IMG/VR virus record: IMGVR_UViG_3300027771_000055
Coordinates: 1 to 32,737 of that record
Strand: one strand, 5' to 3'
Origin: a virus
DNA: 32,737 nt
A program made the position numbers and the translations under genes. Below, in pieces: positions 25,484-32,253 of this stretch (the stretch's first letter is position 1; each line of letters starts with the position of its first letter). The notes beneath the pieces were generated by a model, which did no database searches, was not told where the DNA came from, and saw only the letters and a list, made by a program, of their open reading frames with translations.

Positions 25484-25511
25484 ATTATAACAAATCGGAA
25501 CTGACAGTTCC
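25484..25511 (-). promoter_or_regulatory. Leftward promoter with perfect palindrome
   Basis: On the minus strand a TATAAT box (25484-25489) lies 30 nt before the start of the RepL-like gene. Just upstream, GGAACTGACAGTTCC (25497-25511) is a perfect inverted repeat: 7-bp arms with one central base, or a 6-bp stem with a 3-nt loop. The -35 region is poor. It may be an operator over a sigma70-type promoter, or a hairpin promoter for the virion RNA polymerase. Confidence 0.55.
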
Positions 25512-25550
25512 ACTTTTATTAACACTTGTAAGGTATAAATATACGACCAC

Positions 25551-25579
25551 AGTGTACATTTTCTATAAAAGTGTACATT
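25551..25579. repeat. Iteron-like direct repeats
   Basis: The 10-mer AGTGTACATT occurs at 25551-25560 and 25570-25579, a 19-bp period or close to two helical turns, so bound proteins would sit on the same face. A looser third copy lies near 25628. The TGTACA centre is itself palindromic. Likely binding sites of the neighbouring winged-helix protein. Confidence 0.55.
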
Positions 25580-25708
25580 CTCGTCGTACCTCGAAAATCG
25601 CTACAGACACCAGTATTGCTGGGTTTGGTGTACTTTTCACCGGTTAAAGCTTATTAGTATAAAGATAATATAAGCATTAATATTAAGATAAGAGCCATAT
25701 ATAAAACC

Positions 25709-25734
25709 GAATCTTTGTAGTGCTACATCGATTC
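25709..25734 (-). terminator. Weak terminator of 25723-26172 gene
   Basis: A two-part stem (25709-25713 with 25730-25734, and 25716-25720 with 25723-25727) spans the stop codon of the leftward gene; on the transcript GGUUUUAU follows. It could reduce read-through into the regulatory gap. The U run is short and the stem has an internal loop, so it is probably leaky. Confidence 0.45.
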
Positions 25735-26172
25735 ATCCAGCACTACAGGTATTTTTACATTTTCAATACTGTGTGACACTAATGTAATACTTACTACCCT
25801 ATTTAAATTATGCTCTAAACTTTCTGGCTCACAGTCAAATGCTAAGTTAGTTCTCGCGCTTATTTTGCTACTTTTAAAATCACAGGTATCATAGTTAAAA
25901 TCATACGCTTCTACGCAGTCACCAAATACGTTTTTTATCTCGTCTATGTCTGATTCGAATTTACATGTTAATAGGTATTCTGTATCTTTTATTCCTGCAA
26001 CGTTTTCTCCTTTGTACCCTGTAGTATCTGTTATGTCTAACATGTACACGTTGTTATTAAAGTCTACAGCTACCGCACCGAAGTTTAGGTTACCGTCAAA
26101 GTAACTTCCTTCTAGTATAATTTCTAGCTGCAAATCATTGATAATTTTCTCTGAACTATTTTTATTTCTCAT
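25723..26172 (-). CDS. Hypothetical acidic protein
   Basis: A 149-residue acidic protein, mainly beta-type in pattern (LQLEIILEGSYF, GAVAVDFNNNVYMLDI, RVVSITLVSHSI) with few charged helices. No motif or family recognised. AGGAGA lies 6 nt before the ATG, and it overlaps the upstream gene by 11 nt, so the two are co-translated. The last gene before the regulatory gap; its stop is inside a weak terminator. Confidence 0.65.
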   Translation of the reverse strand: MRNKNSSEKIINDLQLEIILEGSYFDGNLNFGAVAVDFNNNVYMLDITDTTGYKGENVAGIKDTEYLLTCKFESDIDEIKNVFGDCVEAYDFNYDTCDFKSSKISARTNLAFDCEPESLEHNLNRVVSITLVSHSIENVKIPVVLDESM

Positions 26173-26344
26173 AATCTTCTCCTAAGTTGCCTTGTTTTCG
26201 TCTTTGGGCTACGGCCTTACCACAAGCACATTCACTCATACCTGAAGACCGTATGAACATCTTTTCAGCTTCTTTGAGTTCTTCTTGGCTCAGCATGTAC
26301 AGTTGAACTAAGAGTTCCCTGTCTTCATTGTCAAATGCTTTCAT
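26162..26344 (-). CDS. Hypothetical small helical protein
   Basis: A 60-residue protein: a charged helix (ELLVQLYMLSQEELKEAEKMF) followed by C-A-C and a basic AQRRKQG stretch. No family recognised. AAGGAAA sits upstream of the ATG. It is the first leftward gene after the divergent gap at 26345-26407, opposite the plus-strand mini-gene, so its transcript may begin in that gap. Confidence 0.6.
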   Translation of the reverse strand: MKAFDNEDRELLVQLYMLSQEELKEAEKMFIRSSGMSECACGKAVAQRRKQGNLGEDYEK

Positions 26345-26407
26345 ACTATTTCCTTATTCATGTTCTGTTAGTTATAATGCCTATTACAGTTCCTGAGAGG
26401 CTATATT
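26345..26407 (+). promoter_or_regulatory. Divergent promoter gap
   Basis: A 63-nt gap between divergent genes. A perfect TATAAT at 26373-26378 lies 30 nt before the plus-strand ATG at 26408; the -35 position shows only TTCCTT or a shifted TTTCCT, so activity is uncertain. GAGAGG at 26395-26400 is the ribosome site for the mini-gene. Nothing clear is seen for the leftward side. Confidence 0.5.
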
Positions 26408-26572
26408 ATGGCTTTCTTTAAAGCAGACCATACATTCTCTGAGATTAGAGAGTTAGAGGCTAAAAGTGCTCCTAAGCTCCGTTACGTAATTGAAAATGGT
26501 AAAGGTAGATGGATAAGACCTGAAGACCACGACAGATTGCCATATGATTATGACGAAGATATCCCATGCTGA
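26408..26572 (+). CDS. Plus-strand mini-gene, 54 aa
   Basis: A short plus-strand gene inside an otherwise entirely leftward cluster. The 54-residue product has a charged helix (SEIRELEAKSAP), a KLRYVIENGKGRWIRP strand-turn region, and an acidic DRLPYDYDEDIPC end. I believe I have seen similar ENGKGRW-(I/V)...LPYD-(F/Y)DED ends in phage proteins, but the function is unknown. Support: a ribosome site, a TATAAT upstream, a plausible amino-acid mix and a clean stop, whereas the opposite-strand frame is poor in composition. Copy A of the 73-nt element starts 3 nt after its stop. Confidence 0.65.
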   Translation: MAFFKADHTFSEIRELEAKSAPKLRYVIENGKGRWIRPEDHDRLPYDYDEDIPC

Positions 26573-26575
26573 CCC

Positions 26576-26648
26576 AAGATTCAAATCAGTAGGTATAGAG
26601 TTGAGGATGCAGGCTAGCTCCCCGTAGATAATTGGCTCGCCACAGCTG
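26576..26648 (+). repeat. 73-nt imperfect repeat, copy A
   Basis: Pairs with 24043-24115 in opposite orientation at about 51 of 73 positions with no gap. The core CCCCGTAGATAATT is at 26620-26633, and AAGATTCA at the start and CTCGC near the end are also shared. It begins 3 nt after the stop of the plus-strand mini-gene, between two converging genes. ACCCA (26572-26576) could pair with TGGGT (26647-26651) around the whole element, but this is not matched in copy B. Confidence 0.7.
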
Positions 26649-26654
26649 GGTTTA

Positions 26655-26963
26655 TTATTTATACTTTTCAATAATGGCTAAACATATAGCCATTTGAGGG
26701 TCAGAATGGTCTTCACCTCTACAATGTGACCACATACCTACGTACTCATTTTTACCATTACGAGATAGTTTTATATCATGTTTAAGCATTAAGTCCCAAC
26801 ATAGCGCTTTGTCTGTTAGTGGGTTAAACTTGTGCCAAGTTAGTGTAGGAGGACCAACTTCAGAGTACTCAGTAACTATGTACGAGCTGCCAAGTTTAGG
26901 ATGCAAACTCCACTCTAAATCACCTATTTCAGCTATCTTTTTACATATTTCTAAATTAGTCAC
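26655..26963 (-). CDS. NinX/ABA-sandwich-like phage protein
   Basis: A 102-residue protein with FNPLTDKALCWDLMLKHDIKLS in the middle and DPQMAICLAIIEKYK at the end. The FNP-L-D...W-(D/E)LMxxHDIxL and C-terminal AICLAI pattern is typical of short phage proteins related to NinX (DUF2591) or the phage ABA-sandwich domain; function unknown. It starts at GTG with GGAG 7 nt upstream, inside the last codons of the exonuclease gene (8-nt overlap). It converges with the plus-strand mini-gene. Confidence 0.7.
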   Translation of the reverse strand: MTNLEICKKIAEIGDLEWSLHPKLGSSYIVTEYSEVGPPTLTWHKFNPLTDKALCWDLMLKHDIKLSRNGKNEYVGMWSHCRGEDHSDPQMAICLAIIEKYK

Positions 26964-27624
26964 TATTAAGCTCCTCTAGAATTAGTTCGTACAAATAGAA
27001 TGTAGCTCCGCCATCTATTGCACAGTAAAGTAGGAAATCTTTATCCTTTAAATCTCTTGGTTCGTAGTCATTCATTAATGACCACTTACCAGGGTAGTAC
27101 CCACCCATTATCACTTTAAGACCGGTCTTAGCTTTCCAAATGTTTACATGGTTAATTAGACATTTAGACAGTAATGCTGTATCCACGAAGTTCTTAGGCA
27201 ACCTTTTTATTCGTTCATACATAATCTTCAAATCGAATAATGAGTTATGTACCAGTAGCTTACCTTCATAGTCAGCTACTAGTTTCCACATGTGGAGTTC
27301 CATCGCAGCATCCGTACATATTACTACATGGGCCTTATCCCTACTCTCACCAAAGATGAAGTGGGTAGTTTTTACTATTGACGGAAAACTTAACCCACTA
27401 GATTCTGCTACAACTCTGGCTTGCTTATAAAGCTCATCACGAGTGTCAGCTTCTTTTAAGTAATCAGATGCTTCTTTACGCAATTTGCCTTCGTACACAG
27501 AACGAACTTCAGTATCAAAAGATAGTATTTTTAACCTTTCAAGAAGTTTAGGTATGTGTTTTCTTATTTTGTACTCTGATGCATATACTGTGTAGTCCAC
27601 ATGTATAATATCGTCTTGTAGCAT
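26956..27624 (-). CDS. Stand-alone 3'-5' exonuclease (DEDDy)
   Basis: A 222-residue exonuclease of the DnaQ/Pol I proofreading type. Exo I is LSFD37-T-E39, Exo II is VHN127-x2-FD131, D148-T lies between, and Exo III is Y200-C-A-I-D204-x3-T. These are the DEDDy residues that bind two metals and remove mispaired 3' ends. In most Pol I-type phage polymerases this domain is N-terminal in the same chain; here the polymerase at 19355-21184 lacks it, so this is probably its detached proofreading subunit. Alternatives are a stand-alone RNase T/D-like nuclease. AGGG lies upstream of the ATG. Confidence 0.85.
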   Translation of the reverse strand: MLQDDIIHVDYTVYASEYKIRKHIPKLLERLKILSFDTEVRSVYEGKLRKEASDYLKEADTRDELYKQARVVAESSGLSFPSIVKTTHFIFGESRDKAHVVICTDAAMELHMWKLVADYEGKLLVHNSLFDLKIMYERIKRLPKNFVDTALLSKCLINHVNIWKAKTGLKVIMGGYYPGKWSLMNDYEPRDLKDKDFLLYCAIDGGATFYLYELILEELNSD

Positions 27625-27634
27625 AGTAGTTACC

Positions 27635-28108
27635 CTAAAAGTTATCTTGGTAGTGGCTTAAAAATTCTAGTATTGCGTTTTGGGCCAATTCTTCATCCTT
27701 AAATTCACCTAAAGACTTCTTTTTACCTTTCTCGCCTGGTATTGGTACTTCAACATTCCACATAAGTGTATTCACGTCGAATGCCATATGGCGGTACTTA
27801 TTACGTGCCTTGGAAACCACAGCAGTTTTAACTTTACGTGTTCTAGGTGCAGCTTTTTTCTGTGCAGCTTTACCGCTTGATGATGTAAACTTGTTAAGTT
27901 TTCCTGCACCAACGCTGTTACGTTCTTTTAGCATGCAGTTTTGGCATACAGCTTCTCTACTACCTTCCAGTGCACGTTGTATTTGTCGTTTTACATTATG
28001 CGTGTATAGCTCATTTTCTTTATTACACCTTGGACACTTATATACTCCTTTACGTAACGCACGTCCGTAAGAAACATATACAGTTCCTAAATCTTTAATT
28101 AGTATCAC
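27635..28108 (-). CDS. Zinc-ribbon protein with AP2-like domain
   Basis: A 157-residue basic protein. An N-terminal zinc ribbon uses C25-x2-C28 and C55-x2-C58, followed by a Lys/Arg/Ala-rich linker (about 74-103). The C-terminal 55 residues (YRHMAFDVNTLMWNVEV, then KKKSLGEFKDEELAQNAILEF) recall the AP2-type DNA-binding domain found in phage homing endonucleases, but no HNH motif is present. Probably a DNA-binding accessory or regulatory protein. The start is a GTG with AAGGA about 9 nt upstream. Confidence 0.62.
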   Translation of the reverse strand: MILIKDLGTVYVSYGRALRKGVYKCPRCNKENELYTHNVKRQIQRALEGSREAVCQNCMLKERNSVGAGKLNKFTSSSGKAAQKKAAPRTRKVKTAVVSKARNKYRHMAFDVNTLMWNVEVPIPGEKGKKKSLGEFKDEELAQNAILEFLSHYQDNF

Positions 28109-28113
28109 AGTAG

Positions 28114-28359
28114 TTATTCCTTATGTGAAGCCCACAGTTTTTTAGTTATGTACCTAGCCGTGTATGGCCAAGCATAATTACGCCATAGTTGCTCATACAT
28201 CAACTGCTCATCAAAGTCATAAGCACAATCTGAGCACATGTATGCACCTTTAGCGCCTATGAACTGTTCGTTACAGTTTCTACAATGACCTATGTAGTCA
28301 CCTTTCCACCAACCGTGTTTAGGAGGTCTTATATCTTGTTTTGCAAGTAGGTCAAACAT
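28114..28359 (-). CDS. Small zinc-ribbon phage protein
   Basis: An 81-residue protein with a clear zinc-binding pair: GHC-R-N-C near residue 26 and MC-S-D-C near 42, separated by a GAKGAY turn. The GDYIGHCRxCxxxFIGxKxAxxCxDCAY pattern is common in phages, function unknown. The C-terminus is aromatic (WRNYAWPYTARY). Ribosome site weak (GAG); it lies 3 nt after the upstream stop. Confidence 0.75.
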   Translation of the reverse strand: MFDLLAKQDIRPPKHGWWKGDYIGHCRNCNEQFIGAKGAYMCSDCAYDFDEQLMYEQLWRNYAWPYTARYITKKLWASHKE

Positions 28360-28362
28360 AAA

Positions 28363-28785
28363 TTACTCACTGTCTAAAAGACCGTCCAAATCATTGTCAA
28401 AGAATTTACCGCTGATATTAAGATTAAGGTACTCATCATCAAATATAGCGTTCTCACTGAAAAGAATACCTGCTTCGATATATGTAGCAGCCTTCTTCGT
28501 AGAACACTGGTAGAGAATTTCTTTGTAATTAATTTCATGACCTTCAGTTTCTTTTGATGAGCCTACGTAGTTTATGAAAGGTTGGTCTTTCTGTTCAACA
28601 CGTTTGTAATTCTTACGTATGGCCAATTGTTTCTTGGTAGGTTTTAATCTACGCATTGTACGTACACATTTCTTACCTACGTATTTTTTACCCGAAGTGT
28701 AGTAGATACAGTAAACTATATCAGTACACTCAGGCAGTAGGTCGTCATGTGAATTCACCGGCTTATCTTTGTAAATCCACGTCAT
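28363..28785 (-). CDS. SegE-like GIY-YIG endonuclease domain protein
   Basis: A 140-residue protein matching the SegE-like GIY-YIG nuclease pattern: IVYCIYYTSGKKYVGKK contains a diverged GIY (residues about 24-40) with YVG as the second half, followed by a basic linker, FINYVGSSKE, a KEILYQCSTKKAATYIEAGILF helix with the family's glutamate, and a final EYLNLNISGKF (N-terminal to an acidic tail). Such proteins in large phages are putative homing or DNA-processing endonucleases. The first GIY is degenerate (CIY), so activity is unsure. AAGG precedes the ATG. Confidence 0.68.
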   Translation of the reverse strand: MTWIYKDKPVNSHDDLLPECTDIVYCIYYTSGKKYVGKKCVRTMRRLKPTKKQLAIRKNYKRVEQKDQPFINYVGSSKETEGHEINYKEILYQCSTKKAATYIEAGILFSENAIFDDEYLNLNISGKFFDNDLDGLLDSE

Positions 28786-28787
28786 AA

Positions 28788-29192
28788 TTAACCTTCTTTT
28801 ATTACTCTGTGGAATGGTTTATCTACAGTTTTGAATAGTTCATCAGAAGTTACACCAAGTAGTTCCATAGAGTCACCCCAACCTTGGTTAGGGTCATCAT
28901 CACTACGTTCTGTGGGCATATTTTCCGTGATAGGCTCAATAGATAGTACTAAAGCAATACCATTTGCTTTATTATTATCAAACATCAATTTACATACATT
29001 AGACCATTCCATATTCCACTTAAATGAGTCTCCTTTATCGTCGAACACTCTACCGTATGAATCATAGTTACCGAACATTTCTTCAATAACTTTGCCTTCT
29101 TTAAGTAAAAATAGATGGCAAGCAGAACCATCAAAAGATGACGATAACGCTGGCTTACCTGTTCGTTTACAGTTAAAACTAAAACATCCCAT
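28788..29192 (-). CDS. Conserved phage protein (MGCFSF family)
   Basis: A 134-residue protein beginning MGCFSFNCKRTGKPALSSSFDGSACHLFLLKEGKVIE, then a GNYDSYGRVF box and a WNMEWSNVCKLMF helix. Proteins with this MGCFSF-x-C-GKP-S-SFxGxxCHLFLLKxGKVIE...GNYDSYGRVF layout occur in diverse large phages, function unknown. Cysteines at 3, 8 and 25 could bind metal. AGGAG precedes the ATG at 9-nt spacing. Confidence 0.72.
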   Translation of the reverse strand: MGCFSFNCKRTGKPALSSSFDGSACHLFLLKEGKVIEEMFGNYDSYGRVFDDKGDSFKWNMEWSNVCKLMFDNNKANGIALVLSIEPITENMPTERSDDDPNQGWGDSMELLGVTSDELFKTVDKPFHRVIKEG

Positions 29193-29202
29193 AATTTTTC
29201 TC

Positions 29203-31407
29203 CTAAATTCTTCGTAAGGCAGGAGTAATTAACTTACTATGCAATCTCTCTAAATCCATAGAATCACTAATGTACTCATTAATTTCTAAAGCTAACTTCT
29301 CTACATACTCTGCATCAGCACCTAAATCGATAGCGTAAGCTAAGGCACGGTAGATTTTATTAGAACGTTCACCAGGTTCACATTCAAACGCAAAAGCAAA
29401 TGTTGTTCTGGCATCAGCAAGTTTAGACTCTTTCTCTTTAGTCGGAAGTGAACTTGGCGCTTTAGGACGGTCTTTAATACTTACAGATGCTCTTGCAAGC
29501 AATGTTTTAGCATTTAGTGCTTTACCATTTAACTGTTTAAGTATTGTACGGTCTTTATACGTCAGCAATATTTGACTCTGAGGAATAGGGTCAACTATCA
29601 ATCCAAGCTCTTCTGCAATTTCTTGAATAAAAGCTTTCCATGTAATTGGGTCCACATCAACAACTGCATCAAGTTCAATAATAACTCTAAACTTAAATTC
29701 ATTATTAGGATTACTAGTTCTGGCAATAAAGTGGTTATACTCTTCCAGTAAAGCATGAGCTTCTGTATCAGTAATCACCGATTTATCTACATCAAGTACA
29801 GCAAACTTAGTACCACCGAATAGGTGTTCTTTAGAGTGTATTCCATCATTAAACTGGAACGGAGAATACACAGCATTTTCACTCAGTAGATTCTCTAAGT
29901 CTTTAAAGTCAGTTTCATAGAAATCATAACCTTTATGAGAATTCCTATTCATGTAGTCCTTTAGCGCTTGTCCCTCATACGTTAAATCTTCGAAAACCTT
30001 AAAGCTTACACCTACAACATCAGTTTTTACCATTTTCTTATACACTATGCCGTTATCTAGCATGGTGTACATCCCATTACTGTCATAACTGTTTGCTGAG
30101 TTGCAGAGTTCTTCAATTTTACCTTTTGAAGCACCTGTTCCTGTAACATAAGATAACTTACGCAGCTCATGAAGCGTTAAGGTAAACTCACCATCTTCAG
30201 CCTGCATCTTGCACATATCAGATAGTAGTTCATACGGTTCTTTAACCAATTCATACTCAAAACTACTTAGGTCAGAAGATAACAACTCTATTGTGTTAAT
30301 AGCGTATGAATAATGTTCCTCAGAAATGTATTCTGCGTTACTTAGTACAGCGTAATTACCTGCAAGCTTTAACGCTAACCATTGCTTATGCCTACGACTT
30401 AACTTAGATATAGGAAATTTATTAGGCATGTCATCTGATACCAGAGCGTTATGCTCCAAATAAACATCAAACAGCTTCATAGCATTGTCGCTAACTTTAA
30501 GAGGAATATTAGTAGTTTCACCCACTAGGTCACCTGTTAAAGTGTTAAGCTCTTCCTGTGCTTTACAGACACGTTCACGTTCAGCTTCACGTAATGCATA
30601 CAGTTCGTCAACAGATTTAATATCCAACTTTTCAGGAGAATCTGGAGTAAACGAAAATAAACTACGTCGTGCCAGCTGTGTATTAAAGGCTAAACGAAAT
30701 TTAGATTTAATCTGGTTATCAAATAGTAAGGCTTCATGAGAGCCAAATAATAATGCATTAACAGGTAAACCTTTAACTTCACTGGTTTGGTTTTCATGAG
30801 ATTTTACAATCTTAGCTGGTATATTACCTAAATCATAAGCTACTGATATAGTTTTAATAATATCTGCCATAGAGCCATTGTTTTGTAACTCACTACCAAT
30901 TTCTGATGACATAATACTTCCTGCCCCTGTAGGGTTTTCAGCAATATCGGCAAAATGGTGTATAAGTCCCTCAACAGTACCTAGACCAGTTTGAAGTGGC
31001 TTAGGTGCTTTGTAGTACTTCGGCCAATTAGATACTTCATCTCCTTCCAGGCGTGCAGTACTTTCCGCCTTCTCACGAGCAAATTCTTTACGTTGGTCTT
31101 CAATTTGAGAGTACCCAAAACTTAAAGACTTACGAACTGCATTTAATGATTTATCCTTACTTACACCTGAACCTGCCAAAGCAAATACTATGGCGTTAGT
31201 TGGTACAATTGTTCCATCATGCAGCTGAATTGGTTTACGTAGGTGAGAGCTAAATGTAATTAACTCAGACAACGTAATAGCCAATTTAAGCTTAAAAGGT
31301 ATGCTACCTTGAATAGTGTCCATACCTTTACGTACAATGCTAGGGTAAGCGTCTAACTTCTCAGTCCTAGCCTTGATGTAATCACCAAGCATTGTTTTAG
31401 TATCCAT
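29203..31407 (-). CDS. Helicase-primase-like replication protein
   Basis: A 734-residue protein with two recognisable parts. The N-terminal half resembles the DUF3987-type phage helicase/ATPase: IVFALAGSGVSKDKSL (73-88) is a degenerate P-loop, AGSG followed by spaced lysines (K84, K86), with ALLFGSHEALL later near 218. The C-terminal part looks like an archaeo-eukaryotic-primase palm: FAVLD539-V-D541-K, then ARTS at 562-565 and F-R574-V-I-I-E-L-D580. Together this suggests a primase-helicase for fork loading, comparable to N4-type replication genes. The order (ATPase first, primase last) is the reverse of T7 gp4. It starts in the stop of the VWA-like gene (TAATG). The replication role is moderately sure; both domain calls are by motif only. 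Confidence 0.6.
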   Translation of the reverse strand: MDTKTMLGDYIKARTEKLDAYPSIVRKGMDTIQGSIPFKLKLAITLSELITFSSHLRKPIQLHDGTIVPTNAIVFALAGSGVSKDKSLNAVRKSLSFGYSQIEDQRKEFAREKAESTARLEGDEVSNWPKYYKAPKPLQTGLGTVEGLIHHFADIAENPTGAGSIMSSEIGSELQNNGSMADIIKTISVAYDLGNIPAKIVKSHENQTSEVKGLPVNALLFGSHEALLFDNQIKSKFRLAFNTQLARRSLFSFTPDSPEKLDIKSVDELYALREAERERVCKAQEELNTLTGDLVGETTNIPLKVSDNAMKLFDVYLEHNALVSDDMPNKFPISKLSRRHKQWLALKLAGNYAVLSNAEYISEEHYSYAINTIELLSSDLSSFEYELVKEPYELLSDMCKMQAEDGEFTLTLHELRKLSYVTGTGASKGKIEELCNSANSYDSNGMYTMLDNGIVYKKMVKTDVVGVSFKVFEDLTYEGQALKDYMNRNSHKGYDFYETDFKDLENLLSENAVYSPFQFNDGIHSKEHLFGGTKFAVLDVDKSVITDTEAHALLEEYNHFIARTSNPNNEFKFRVIIELDAVVDVDPITWKAFIQEIAEELGLIVDPIPQSQILLTYKDRTILKQLNGKALNAKTLLARASVSIKDRPKAPSSLPTKEKESKLADARTTFAFAFECEPGERSNKIYRALAYAIDLGADAEYVEKLALEINEYISDSMDLERLHSKLITPALRRI

Positions 31408-32237
31408 TATGCACCCACTTCTTTCATTATTTCTTCAAACAGTTCAATTTCGTCAAATGCATAGCCAATATTCATTGTTTTAGGAAGTTGTAAAGGCTGA
31501 CCATAACCACTAGCGATGTTACCACCGTACAAATCTTCAATGATTGCAAACCAAAATTTTCTCAACAAACGTTCATTAATGACTGAAGACATTACATCAA
31601 CAGATTTAAAATCTTTATGTGAAAATATTGGAAGTACAGATAAGAAATTACGGCTTTTACCATCAACTCTAGCAACATTCCTATCAGGAAATACTGCATT
31701 CACCTTAATGAAGATATGCTTACGCTCTAACTCCTCAATAGTGGCCAGTAGTTTAGCAACGTTGTTACGAACTACATCATTAGATATGTCCCACGGGTAG
31801 CTAACACTTATGTAAATTTCGTAGAAGAAATCTATGTACTGACGAGATGGTGTAATAACGCAATCAGCTTCACCTGCAGCATACTTACCTATATCAACAC
31901 CAATCTGGGTGCCGTCGGTTGCATATCTAAAGTTTTCATAAACTTCATCGGTAATAAGACCACGTTTCAGTAGATTCTTTCTAACCAAATTACGAATACT
32001 CGTTTGCTTACTTTCAGGGAAATCAGATTCACGCCTAATTAACTTTTTTAAAGCTTCGGCGTAGCTCATGCCACATTTGTCATCTTCTTTCTGCTTTAAC
32101 TTAGACACAGTAAAAATAAACTGGTCCAAGTTATCAAACAGCAAATTATCATTACTGCTAAACTCATTACCCCACTCTGGAGGTAATATATTAGGCAGTG
32201 GTACAGATGTATCGAATTTTTTTGATATATAACTCAT
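31407..32237 (-). CDS. VWA-like phage protein
   Basis: A 276-residue protein. The middle, from about residue 110 (GTQIGVDIGKYAAGEADCVI, then FYEIYISVSYPWDISNDVVRNNVAKLLATIEELERKHIFIKVNAVF), has the alternating strand-helix pattern of a von Willebrand A-like fold and resembles DUF7192-type proteins of N4-like phages. A clear MIDAS D-x-S-x-S is not visible, so metal binding may be lost. N4-like phages pair such a protein with a MoxR-type ATPase; that partner may lie beyond the window. AAGGAAA precedes the ATG. Coupled by TAATG to the helicase-primase gene. Confidence 0.6.
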   Translation of the reverse strand: MSYISKKFDTSVPLPNILPPEWGNEFSSNDNLLFDNLDQFIFTVSKLKQKEDDKCGMSYAEALKKLIRRESDFPESKQTSIRNLVRKNLLKRGLITDEVYENFRYATDGTQIGVDIGKYAAGEADCVITPSRQYIDFFYEIYISVSYPWDISNDVVRNNVAKLLATIEELERKHIFIKVNAVFPDRNVARVDGKSRNFLSVLPIFSHKDFKSVDVMSSVINERLLRKFWFAIIEDLYGGNIASGYGQPLQLPKTMNIGYAFDEIELFEEIMKEVGA

Positions 32238-32253
32238 AATCTTTCCTTATTTA

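Larger units (their letters stand above)
25455..25722. promoter_or_regulatory. Regulatory gap and candidate origin
   Basis: The largest gene-free stretch in the window. From left to right it holds: a leftward -10 box (25484-25489), a perfect palindrome (25497-25511), two AGTGTACATT direct repeats 19 bp apart (25551 and 25570) with a weaker third GGTGTACTTT near 25628, a 6-bp inverted repeat (25607-25612 with 25626-25631), and an extremely AT-rich tract at about 25645-25706. Palindrome, iteron-like repeats, AT tract and an adjacent RepL-like gene together resemble a replication origin with its initiator operon. An ordinary promoter/operator region is the alternative. Confidence 0.5.

Noticed and set aside
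25249-25647. 132-residue plus-strand frame
   Set aside because: Antisense to the RepL-like gene and running through the regulatory gap; Ser/Thr/Phe/Leu-rich composition typical of a shadow frame.
26571-26652. Long stem ACCCA/TGGGT around copy A as a terminator
   Set aside because: Only 5 bp closing about 70 nt, and the pairing is not preserved in copy B, so it is not supported by comparison.
26453-26671. 72-residue minus-strand frame that includes the copy A element
   Set aside because: Half of it is antisense to the better supported plus-strand gene at 26408-26572. Its peptide resemblance to the copy B translation follows from the DNA repeat, and mismatches show no codon-position bias.
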